From Microbacterium hydrocarbonoxydans (GTDB taxonomy: Bacteria > Actinomycetota > Actinomycetes > Actinomycetales > Microbacteriaceae): a DNA stretch of 64,000 nt. The translations under genes were made by a program, and so were the position numbers. Positions 19,162-25,925 of the stretch are shown here, in pieces. The first letter of the stretch is position 1; the number at the start of each line of letters is the position of its first letter. The DNA is taken from NCBI RefSeq assembly GCF_900105205.1, contig NZ_FNSQ01000005.1, positions 1,302,001-1,366,000 on the forward strand, given 5' to 3'. The notes under the pieces are model-generated. The model ran no database searches, had not been told where the DNA came from, and saw only the letters and a list, made by a program, of their open reading frames with translations.

Positions 19162-19656
19162 TCACGCGTCGAAGCTCAGGCTGAGCTTGCGCAGCAGGCC
19201 GGCCAGTCGGTCGCGGTCACCGCGCGAGAGCGCCTGCAGCAGGTCGTCCTCGACATCGACGAGGCGGGTGATGGCGGCATCGACCCGGATGCGCCCGTCG
19301 TCGGTGAGAGTGACGAGCACGCTGCGTCCGTCGGCGGGGTCCGCCTCCCGCCGCACGAACCGGCGGGTGACGAGCCGGTCGATGCGATTCGTCATGGTGC
19401 CACTGGAGACCAGGGTCTGCTGCAGCAGCTGCTTGGGCGACAGCTGGAACGGTGCGCCGGCGCGGCGCAGGGCCGAGAGCACATCCCACTCCCAGGCCTC
19501 GAGGTCGCTGCGCCGGAACACATCACGGCGGGCCCGGTCGAGCAGCCGCGTCAGCCGGTCCATCCGCGACAGCACCTCGAGAGGCGAGAAGTCGAGGTCG
19601 GGGCGCTGCGTGTTCCAGGCGCCGACGATCCGATCAACCTCATCAGCCTCTGTCAT
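19162..19656 (-). CDS. MarR-family transcriptional regulator
   Basis: A 164-residue winged-helix repressor. The HTH region reads LSPKQLLQQTLVSSGTMTNR, followed by IDRLVTRRFVRREADPADGR, the MarR recognition helix and wing with the conserved D-x-R. Hydrophobic helices at both ends would form the dimer interface. The ATG at 19656 begins MTEADEVDRIVGAW; the frame is open further upstream but that would run through the tRNA-Gln gene. It lies directly upstream of the pseudouridine synthase gene. The ligand and targets are unknown. MarR genes usually regulate themselves and a neighbour. Confidence 0.88.
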   Translation of the reverse strand: MTEADEVDRIVGAWNTQRPDLDFSPLEVLSRMDRLTRLLDRARRDVFRRSDLEAWEWDVLSALRRAGAPFQLSPKQLLQQTLVSSGTMTNRIDRLVTRRFVRREADPADGRSVLVTLTDDGRIRVDAAITRLVDVEDDLLQALSRGDRDRLAGLLRKLSLSFDA

Positions 19657-19728
19657 CCGTCCATTATCGCGGTTCGCACACGGGCGGACGTGGCAGACTT
19701 GACCAGCGGCTCCCTCTGGGGGTCGCGG

Positions 19729-19800
19729 TCCGCCGTGGTGTAATGGCAGCACGACAGCCTTTGGAGCTGTTAGGTCTAGGTTCGAGTCCTGGCGGCGGAG
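19729..19800 (+). tRNA. tRNA-Gln (anticodon TTG)
   Basis: A complete cloverleaf folds by hand. The acceptor is TCCGCCG/CGGCGGA with discriminator G. The D arm is GTG/CAC. The anticodon arm is ACAGC-CTTTGGA-GCTGT, with TTG at positions 34-36. The T arm is CTAGG-TTCGAGT-CCTGG. CCA is not encoded: the next bases are CAT of the glmU start. There is a single base between the discriminator and the glmU ATG. Confidence 0.97.
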
Positions 19801-19801
19801 C

Positions 19802-21232
19802 ATGACTGGGAACAATCTCGCCATCATCATCCTCGCCGCCGGCCAAGGCACCCGTATGCGCTCGCGCCTCCCCAAGGTGCTGCACCCGATCGGCGGACGG
19901 CCGCTCGTCGGGCACGTCCTCACGACCGCCGGTCGGCTGGAGGCATCTCACGTCGAGGTCGTGGTCAGGCACGAGCGCGACCAGGTCGTCGCCGCGCTCG
20001 AGAAGGACTACCCCGACGCGGTGTTCATCGACCAGGACGAGGTGCCAGGCACCGGTCGTGCGGTGCAGGTCGCGGTGGATGCCCTGCCGGACGACTTCGA
20101 CGGCGACGTGCTCGTCCTCTCCGGTGACTGCCCGCTCGCGGACGCCGACACGCTGCGCTCGTTCCTCGATGCCCACCGTTCGGCAGAGGCGGAGGCGACG
20201 CTCATGACCGCGGTCGTCGAGGACCCGACCGGCTACGGACGCGTCATCCGCGACGCGGACGGCGGGGTGGACCGCATCGTCGAGCAGAAGGATGCCAGCG
20301 CCGATGAGGCTTCGGTGCGTGAGATCAACGCCGGCATGTACGTCTTCCGCGTCGGGACGCTGCGCAAGTACCTGCCCTCGGTCGGCGTCGATAACGCGCA
20401 GGGCGAGATGTACTTGACGGACGTGCCAGGGCTCCTCCGCCGCGACGGCAGCCGTGTCGCGGCATCCGTCGTCTCCGACGTCACCGTCACCTACGGCGTC
20501 AACGACCGGGCGCAGCTCGCCGAGGTGGGCCGACTGCTCAACCGCCGCATCGTGCGCCGCTGGCAGCTCGAGGGCGTCACCGTGATCGACCCGGCGACGA
20601 CGTGGATCGACGACGACGCCACTCTCGCGCCCGACGTCACCGTCCTCCCGAACACCCACATCCTGCGGGCCACCACGATCGCCGAGGGTGCCATCATCGG
20701 CCCGGACACGACACTCGTGGACTGCGAGGTCGGGGCGGATGCCATCGTCCGCCGCACGGACGCCACTCTCGCCGTGATCGGCGCCGAGGCCACCGTCGGA
20801 CCCTTCTCGTTCCTCCGCCCCGGCACCGTGCTGGGCGCCAGGGGCAAGATCGGCGCCTACGTCGAGACGAAGAACGCCGAGATCGGGGAGGGCAGCAAGG
20901 TCCCGCACCTCTCGTACGTCGGCGACGCGACCATCGGACGCGGCGTGAACCTCGGCGCGAGCACGATCACCGCGAACTACGACGACGTGAACAAGCATCG
21001 CACCGTGGTCGAGGACGAGGTGCACACCGGCTCGCACACGACCCTCGTCGCGCCCGTTAGGCTGGGAGCCGGCGCCAAGACAGGTGCCGGAGCGGTCGTC
21101 CGCAAGGACGTCCCCGCCGGATCCCTTGCCATGAGCGTCGCCCCTCAGCGCAACATCGAGGGTTGGGTCGAGAAGAACAGAGCAGGCACGGGCGCGGCAG
21201 ACGCCGCAGCCCGATCCCGAGTGGCGGAGTAG
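19802..21232 (+). CDS. glmU: Bifunctional GlcNAc-1-P uridyltransferase / GlcN-1-P acetyltransferase
   Basis: Makes UDP-N-acetylglucosamine for peptidoglycan in two cytosolic steps; 476 residues is the family length. The N-terminal half is a nucleotidyltransferase (IIILAAGQGTRMRSRLPKVL, then VLSGDCPLADADTL). The C-terminal half is a left-handed beta-helix of hexapeptide repeats (FSFLRPGTVLG, KIGAYVETKNAEIGEGSKVP, NLGASTITANYDD). The ATG matches the family N-terminus, so it is probably right even though it lies one base after tRNA-Gln, with GGAG of the acceptor stem too close to act as a normal ribosome-binding site. Translation may occur from a nearly leaderless message. prs follows 7 bp downstream. 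Confidence 0.95.
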   Translation: MTGNNLAIIILAAGQGTRMRSRLPKVLHPIGGRPLVGHVLTTAGRLEASHVEVVVRHERDQVVAALEKDYPDAVFIDQDEVPGTGRAVQVAVDALPDDFDGDVLVLSGDCPLADADTLRSFLDAHRSAEAEATLMTAVVEDPTGYGRVIRDADGGVDRIVEQKDASADEASVREINAGMYVFRVGTLRKYLPSVGVDNAQGEMYLTDVPGLLRRDGSRVAASVVSDVTVTYGVNDRAQLAEVGRLLNRRIVRRWQLEGVTVIDPATTWIDDDATLAPDVTVLPNTHILRATTIAEGAIIGPDTTLVDCEVGADAIVRRTDATLAVIGAEATVGPFSFLRPGTVLGARGKIGAYVETKNAEIGEGSKVPHLSYVGDATIGRGVNLGASTITANYDDVNKHRTVVEDEVHTGSHTTLVAPVRLGAGAKTGAGAVVRKDVPAGSLAMSVAPQRNIEGWVEKNRAGTGAADAAARSRVAE

Positions 21233-21239
21233 GCAAACG

Positions 21240-22274
21240 ATGGCGCGCAAGAAGAAGACCGTCGATCTGGACCGGGACAACGGCATCGCTCCGGGTCTCG
21301 TCGCCAAGACCAAGAAGCGGCTCGTCGTCGCGGGAGGCCGCTCGCACCCCGAGCTGACCGCCGCCGTCGCGAACGCACTGGGTACGGAGGTCGTGCCGAC
21401 GGAGCACCGGACCTTCGCCTCCGGAGAGATCTACGCCCGGTTCGAGGTGTCGATCCGAGGCTGCGATCTGTTCCTGATCCAGACCTTCGGCGAGCCGGTC
21501 AACGAGTGGCTCATGGAGACGCTCATCATGATCGACGCGGCCAAGCGCGCCTCCGCGAAGCGCATCACGGTCGTCGCCCCGTACTATCCGTATTCGCGTC
21601 AGGACAAGAAGGGCCGTGGCCGGGAGCCGATCAGCGCCCGTCTCGTCGCCGACCTGCTGAAGACGGCCGGTGCCGACCGCGTGATGAGCGTCGACCTGCA
21701 CGCCGCTCAGATCCAGGGCTTCTTCGACGGTCCCGTCGACCACCTCTTCGCGAAGCCCGTCCTGATGGACTACTTTCAGCGCACGCTCAGCCCCGAGGAC
21801 CGCAAGATCCTCACCGTGGTCTCGCCCGACATGGGCCGGGTCAGGGTCGCAGACACCTGGTCGGACAGCCTCGGCGCCCCGCTCGCCATCATCCACAAGC
21901 GTCGCGACCCGAAGGTCGCGAACCAGGTCTCCGTGCACGAGATCGTGGGCACCGTCGAGGGTCGCACCTGCCTCCTGGTCGACGACATGATCGACACCGG
22001 CGGCACGATCGTGAAGGCCGCGCAGGCGCTCAAGGCGAACGGCGCGCACCGCGTGATCGTCGCTGCGACCCATGCGATCTTCAGCGACCCGGCATCCGAG
22101 CGCCTGCAGGACGCCTCGATCGACGAGGTCGTCATCACCGACACCATTCCGCTCACGGAATCCCGTCGGTGGGACAAGCTGACGATCCTGCCGATCGCTC
22201 CGCTCCTCGCACGCGCCATCCACGAGGTCTTCGAGGACGGATCCGTCACGAGCATGTTCGGCGGCGACGCGTAA
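21240..22274 (+). CDS. prs: Ribose-phosphate pyrophosphokinase
   Basis: Makes PRPP from ribose-5-phosphate and ATP for nucleotide, His and Trp synthesis; 344 residues. It has RSHPELTAAVANALGTEVVP at the N-terminus, the ATP loop APYYPYSRQDKK and the metal/ribose site SVDLHAAQIQGFF. The PRPP-binding motif is CLLVDDMIDTGGTIVKA. A basic N-terminal extension of about 25 residues (ARKKKTVDLDRDNGIAPGLV) is common in actinobacterial forms. It is separated from glmU by 7 bp, the usual glmU-prs operon. Confidence 0.95.
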   Translation: MARKKKTVDLDRDNGIAPGLVAKTKKRLVVAGGRSHPELTAAVANALGTEVVPTEHRTFASGEIYARFEVSIRGCDLFLIQTFGEPVNEWLMETLIMIDAAKRASAKRITVVAPYYPYSRQDKKGRGREPISARLVADLLKTAGADRVMSVDLHAAQIQGFFDGPVDHLFAKPVLMDYFQRTLSPEDRKILTVVSPDMGRVRVADTWSDSLGAPLAIIHKRRDPKVANQVSVHEIVGTVEGRTCLLVDDMIDTGGTIVKAAQALKANGAHRVIVAATHAIFSDPASERLQDASIDEVVITDTIPLTESRRWDKLTILPIAPLLARAIHEVFEDGSVTSMFGGDA

Positions 22275-22371
22275 GCGTTGCGTCGGACAGCCCATATATC
22301 GGACACAGCCCGCGCATAGAAGACGTCCCTACGGTCGAGACATCACATCGATCAAGGCCGGAAGGACCATC

Positions 22372-22839
22372 ATGATCCGCACGACTGTTCCGACTTCTGT
22401 TCGCAAGGGCGCAGCCCTCGCCGGCGTCGCAGGGCTTCTCGTCCTCGCAGGGTGCTCCGGCACCGCCGACGCCGAAGACCAGTCCACCGACACCGGCACC
22501 GATTCGAGCACGGAGTCGACCGACTCCGGTGCGTCGGCCGGCGACTACACCGACGGCACCTACACTGCCGACGGCTCGTACCAGACGCCTGAGACGGTCG
22601 AGAAGATCAGCGTCACCCTCACGATCGCCGACGGGCTCGTCGAGGACGTCGAGGTGACAGGCGACCCGCAGGCTCCCGAGACCGAGCGCTACCAGGGCGA
22701 GTTCATCGACGGCATCGCCGATGAGGTCGTGGGCAAGTCGCTCGATGAGATCGAGGTCAGCCGGGTCGCAGGTTCGTCGCTCACCAGCGGCGGGTTCAAC
22801 GACGCCGTCGGGTCGATCAAGGAGCAGGCCGCCGCCTGA
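22372..22839 (+). CDS. FMN-binding domain lipoprotein
   Basis: A small exported redox carrier of 155 residues. The signal peptide ends in LVLAGC (Cys28), followed by a Ser/Thr/Asp-rich linker to about residue 57 and a single FMN_bind domain as in RnfG/NqrC (DGTYTADGSY, VEKISVTLTIADGLVEDVEV). The flavin attachment region reads VAGSSLTSGGF at residues 132-142. This is a degenerate form of the usual D-x-x-S/T-G-A-T, which would make Ser136 the acceptor by alignment. ApbE, the enzyme that attaches FMN, is encoded 16 bp downstream. It probably shuttles electrons at the outer membrane face. Confidence 0.86.
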   Translation: MIRTTVPTSVRKGAALAGVAGLLVLAGCSGTADAEDQSTDTGTDSSTESTDSGASAGDYTDGTYTADGSYQTPETVEKISVTLTIADGLVEDVEVTGDPQAPETERYQGEFIDGIADEVVGKSLDEIEVSRVAGSSLTSGGFNDAVGSIKEQAAA

Positions 22840-22855
22840 GGCGCCTGACACGTGC

Positions 22856-23713
22856 ATGGCGATCTGGCGTTTCGACGCGATCGGCACGGTGTGGGAGATC
22901 GAGACGGCGCGGGAGCTCGTGGCCGATGACCGCGACAGGGTCGCCGGCGAGATCGAGCGCTTCGACCGTGAGTGGTCCCGGTTCCGGGCGGATTCGTCGG
23001 TGGCCCGGGTCGGCCGCCACGGCGGGTCGCTCGTCTCCTCGGATGCCGGCGCGATGCTCGACGCCTACCGCGAGCTCTCCTCGGCGACCGCCGGTGCGGT
23101 CAACCCGCTCGTCGCGGACAGTCTGAACGCGCTCGGGTACGACGCGTCGTACTCGCTCGCCGCATCCGAACCGGTCGCGGCGCCCGACGACTGGACAGAT
23201 CGGCTCCAGTGGACGGCGGGGGAGGCCGTGGCATCCGCTCCTGCCCTTCTCGACGTCGGAGCCCTCGGCAAGGGACGCCTGGTCGATCTCGTCCTCGCAG
23301 CGCTCGCGCACGTCCCCGGCGATCTCGTGGTGGATGCCGGGGGAGACCTCGCGGCACGTGGAGCGCCCGTGCGGGTGGGGCTGGAGCATCCGTACGACAC
23401 ACGCAAGGCGATCGGCGTCGTCGAGCTGCAGGATGCCGCCCTGTGCGCCTCGGCCGTCAACCGCAGGGCTTGGGGCGACGGTCTGCACCACGTCCTGGAT
23501 GCCCGCACCGGGGTCCCGGTGCGCTCCTGGGCCGCCACCTGGGCGATCGCCCCCGACGCGATGAGAGCGGATGCCGTCGCGACCGCTCTGTTCTTCGACG
23601 GAGGTCCGGAGCTCGCAGCCTCCTGGGGCGTCGAGTGGGTGCGCATGACGACCGACGGACGCGCGGAGCGCTCACCCGGCTGTCCTGCTGAACTGTTCAC
23701 CGCGCGCCCCTAG
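22856..23713 (+). CDS. apbE: FAD:protein FMN transferase
   Basis: Transfers FMN from FAD to Thr/Ser of exported flavoproteins; 285 residues from the ATG at 22856. Motifs match ApbE: IERFDREWSRFRADSSVARV near the N-terminus, VDAGGDLAARG, NRRAWGDGLHHVLDARTGVP, and the metal-binding DAMRADAVATALFF. No signal peptide or lipobox is evident, which differs from many ApbE lipoproteins, so it may act before export or remain non-classically located. The longer open frame upstream would overlap the lipoprotein gene and is rejected. Its substrate is almost certainly the lipoprotein encoded upstream. Confidence 0.92.
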   Translation: MAIWRFDAIGTVWEIETARELVADDRDRVAGEIERFDREWSRFRADSSVARVGRHGGSLVSSDAGAMLDAYRELSSATAGAVNPLVADSLNALGYDASYSLAASEPVAAPDDWTDRLQWTAGEAVASAPALLDVGALGKGRLVDLVLAALAHVPGDLVVDAGGDLAARGAPVRVGLEHPYDTRKAIGVVELQDAALCASAVNRRAWGDGLHHVLDARTGVPVRSWAATWAIAPDAMRADAVATALFFDGGPELAASWGVEWVRMTTDGRAERSPGCPAELFTARP

Positions 23714-23740
23714 GGCGGCGAAGTAGGGAAGAGTGGAACC

Positions 23741-25315
23741 GTGATCACCTCCATCACCGCCCTTCGGCAGCGGGTCCTCGCGCTGCTCGGCAGTCTCTCG
23801 ATGTATCGCCTGGTGCTGTTCGCGCTGCTCGCGCTCGCCGTCATCGCCATCGTGCTGTCGGCGCTCGGGGTGATCGTCTCGCCAACGCCGCTCGAGATCG
23901 TCGCCTCCTTCGTCGTGCTCTCGGTCGTCATCTCGCTCGTGGATGCCGCGGCGCAGCGCATCCTGCGGCTGCCCTGGCGCATCGAGTCGTCACTCGTCAC
24001 CGCGCTGATCCTGCTGTTCGTGCTGCGTCCGGGCGTCGAGCCGGCCGCGCTGCTGGGGCTCGCCATCGCGGGGGCGATCGCGAGCCTGTCGAAGTACCTC
24101 ATCGCCTGGCGCGGCCGCCATATCCTGAACCCGGCGGCATTCGGGGCCGCGGTCGTGTCGATTCTCGGCTCCTTCGGGGCACTCGAGTGGCTGGGCACCT
24201 CCTCGTCCTGGTGGGTCGGGACGCCCTCGCTCTTCCTCCCCGTCGCCGTGCTCGGCCTCGCGGTGCTCTGGCGCACCGAGAAGGTGCGGATCGTCGTCGT
24301 CTTCCTCGTGGTCGCAATCGCGGTGTCGGTGGCTCGGCAGGCGGTGCAGGCGCAGCAGTTCGACATCGATTTCGAACTCGGATCCGCTCTGTCGTTCGCC
24401 GTGTTGCAGTCGCCCTTCCTCTTCCTCGGGGCGTTCATGCTGTCGGAGCCGCTGACCCTCCCGCCGCGACGGTGGCAGCAGTTCTCGGTCGCCGCTCTCG
24501 TCGGCGTGCTCGCCGGGTGGCCGATCGCGGTCGGCTCCCTGTTCACGCTCGGGCAGGAGCGCGCGCTGCTCATCGGCAACCTGCTCGCGTTCGCCTTCGC
24601 GCTGCGCGGCTCGGTGCGCCTCGTGCTCGAGAAGCGGCGCTTCATCACGCCGACCGCACAGGAGCTGACTTTCCGGGCGAAGGGGCCGGTGAAGTTCCTC
24701 CCCGGTCAGTACCTCGAGCTCGACGTTCCGCATCGTCGAGCCGACGCCAGGGGCACCAGGCGTGAGTTCAGCATCGTCTCCGCGCCGGCAGATCTGCCGA
24801 CGCTGCGCATCGCGTACAAGGACGGCGATCAGAAGCATCCGTCGAGCTACAAGCGTGCTCTCGCGGCTGCAGAACCCGGCTCCGCGCTCGCCGTCACCGG
24901 CACCTGGGGTGACTTCCTCCTGCCGCGTTCGGATACACCGGTACTCATGGTGGCGGCCGGGATCGGTGTCACGCCGTTCGTGTCGCAGCTCCGGCAACTG
25001 CAGCTCACCGGACAGCAGCGCGACGTCGTGCTCGTGTATGTGGCGTCGGACAGCTCGGAGTTGGCGTTCCGCGATGAGCTCGCCGCGACCGGTGCACGGG
25101 TGGTCGTGTTCACGCGCGATGAGCCGGAGAACCTTCCCGCGCACTGGACGTGGGCGCAGGGCGCACGACTGGATGCCGCAGGGCTCGAGCGCTATGTGCC
25201 GGATCTCGGTGAGCGGCACTCGTACATCTCCGGTCCGCCGCGCCTGATCGCCGACCTCGCTCCCGCGTTGCAGAAGGCCCGCTCGCTGACGACAGACGCC
25301 TTCGCCGGGTACTGA
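23741..25315 (+). CDS. RnfD/NqrB-like membrane domain fused to FNR-type flavin reductase
   Basis: A 524-residue fusion. Residues 20-290 form about nine membrane segments with RnfD/NqrB traits: HILNPAAFGAAVV (127-139) and FMLSEPLTLPPRRW (232-245). Residues 298-524 are a cytoplasmic ferredoxin-NADP reductase-type domain: flavin motif RREFSIVS (340-347), FLPGQYLEL, pyridine nucleotide motif VAAGIGVTPF (404-413) and a C-terminal SYISGPPRLI. No clear SGAT flavinylation site is seen; WVGTP (158-162) is the nearest candidate. The likely role is NAD(P)H oxidation inside and electron passage through the membrane to the FMN lipoprotein. It follows apbE by 27 bp and ends at a hairpin. Confidence 0.85.
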   Translation: MITSITALRQRVLALLGSLSMYRLVLFALLALAVIAIVLSALGVIVSPTPLEIVASFVVLSVVISLVDAAAQRILRLPWRIESSLVTALILLFVLRPGVEPAALLGLAIAGAIASLSKYLIAWRGRHILNPAAFGAAVVSILGSFGALEWLGTSSSWWVGTPSLFLPVAVLGLAVLWRTEKVRIVVVFLVVAIAVSVARQAVQAQQFDIDFELGSALSFAVLQSPFLFLGAFMLSEPLTLPPRRWQQFSVAALVGVLAGWPIAVGSLFTLGQERALLIGNLLAFAFALRGSVRLVLEKRRFITPTAQELTFRAKGPVKFLPGQYLELDVPHRRADARGTRREFSIVSAPADLPTLRIAYKDGDQKHPSSYKRALAAAEPGSALAVTGTWGDFLLPRSDTPVLMVAAGIGVTPFVSQLRQLQLTGQQRDVVLVYVASDSSELAFRDELAATGARVVVFTRDEPENLPAHWTWAQGARLDAAGLERYVPDLGERHSYISGPPRLIADLAPALQKARSLTTDAFAGY

Positions 25316-25337
25316 CGCGGCGCCTTTCGGTGCCGCG
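25316..25337 (+). terminator. Terminator hairpin after the RnfD-FNR gene
   Basis: CGCGGCGCC and GGTGCCGCG form a 9-bp stem with one G-T pair around the loop TTTC, starting directly after the stop codon. It probably ends the three-gene flavin operon. Confidence 0.6.
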
Positions 25338-25343
25338 GCCGGT

Positions 25344-25429
25344 GCAGGACGACGGCGCGAATTCAGGACGAGTTCCGTCGATCGGTCCTGAACTCGCGCG
25401 GTCGTCCTGCACTCGCGCGGTCGTCCTGC
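25344..25429. repeat. Long palindrome repeat, copy 1, with duplicated 3' arm
   Basis: A nearly perfect 26-bp stem joins 25344-25369 (begins GCAGGACGAC, ends TTCAGGAC) to 25385-25410 (begins GTCCTGAACT, ends GTCCTGC). Only two positions mismatch, around a 15-base loop. The last 19 bp of the 3' arm (25392-25410) are repeated in tandem at 25411-25429, so two alternative outer stems are possible. The core TCAGGACG...CGTCCTGA motif recurs in copies 2 and 3. Confidence 0.8.
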
Positions 25430-25577
25430 ACTCAGGCGGTGGCCTCGCGCATGCAGGGCAGGTCGTCGGCAGGGCCAGGGAGGCAGCAGGCCGCGCCTCC
25501 CGCGGCATCCGGGTCGGTCGGCGGAGCCGGGATGGGGTGCGGCCATGAACGTCATAGCCGCCGGCCCTGACTCGAAT

Positions 25578-25644
25578 GCAGGAGGACGGCTCGGAATCAG
25601 GACGGAATTTGTCCGTTCGTCCTGAACTCGCGCGGTTGTCCTGC
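25578..25644. repeat. Long palindrome repeat, copy 2
   Basis: A 67-bp unit from GCAGGAGGAC to TTGTCCTGC. Inner arms TCAGGACGGA and GTTCGTCCTGA pair around TTTGTC; the outer arms GCAGGA and TCCTGC pair, with several mismatches between. It is more diverged as a stem than copy 1 but matches copy 3 closely. Confidence 0.8.
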
Positions 25645-25805
25645 TTTCGTGCCGAGGCCGCGCAGGGGAAGCAGGTGGCGGCCCGCGTGAAGCACCGATC
25701 GGCTTCGCCGGCGGCAGGCCGCAGCCCCGAAACGGCTTCCGGGAGTCGATCCGCGGAAGCCGGGATGGGATGCGGGCACTCAGCGTCATGGCCGCTGGCG
25801 CGAAT

Positions 25806-25872
25806 GCAGGAGAACAGCTCGGAATCAGGACGGAATTTGTCCGTTCGTCCTGATCTCGCACGGTCGTCCTGC
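25806..25872. repeat. Long palindrome repeat, copy 3
   Basis: A 67-bp unit nearly identical to copy 2 (differences near 25818-25820 and 25854-25866). It has the same inner arms TCAGGACGGA / GTTCGTCCTGA and outer arms GCAGGA / TCCTGC. It ends 53 bp before the stop of the leftward kinase gene. Confidence 0.8.
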
Positions 25873-25925
25873 TCTCGCGCCGCGGCCCCGCGGCGAGCAG
25901 ACCGAGGCCCCGCGGGCGGACGCGA

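Larger units (their letters stand above)
25338..25925. other. Gene-free convergent intergenic region made of three repeat units
   Basis: About 590 bp between two convergent genes hold no credible gene. Three palindromes begin at 25344, 25578 and 25806, giving periods of 234 and 228 bp. The spacers are also related: both contain GCCGGGATGGG followed by TGCGG, then GTCAT, GCCGC or GCCGCT and GAATGCAGG just before the next palindrome. This is therefore a tandem array of a unit of about 230 bp. Open frames running through it (such as 25576-26067) have no family features and start in repeat sequence. Confidence 0.7.

Noticed and set aside
25344..25872. CRISPR array
   Set aside because: Only three units with a period of about 230 bp and related, not unique, spacers; no cas genes nearby.
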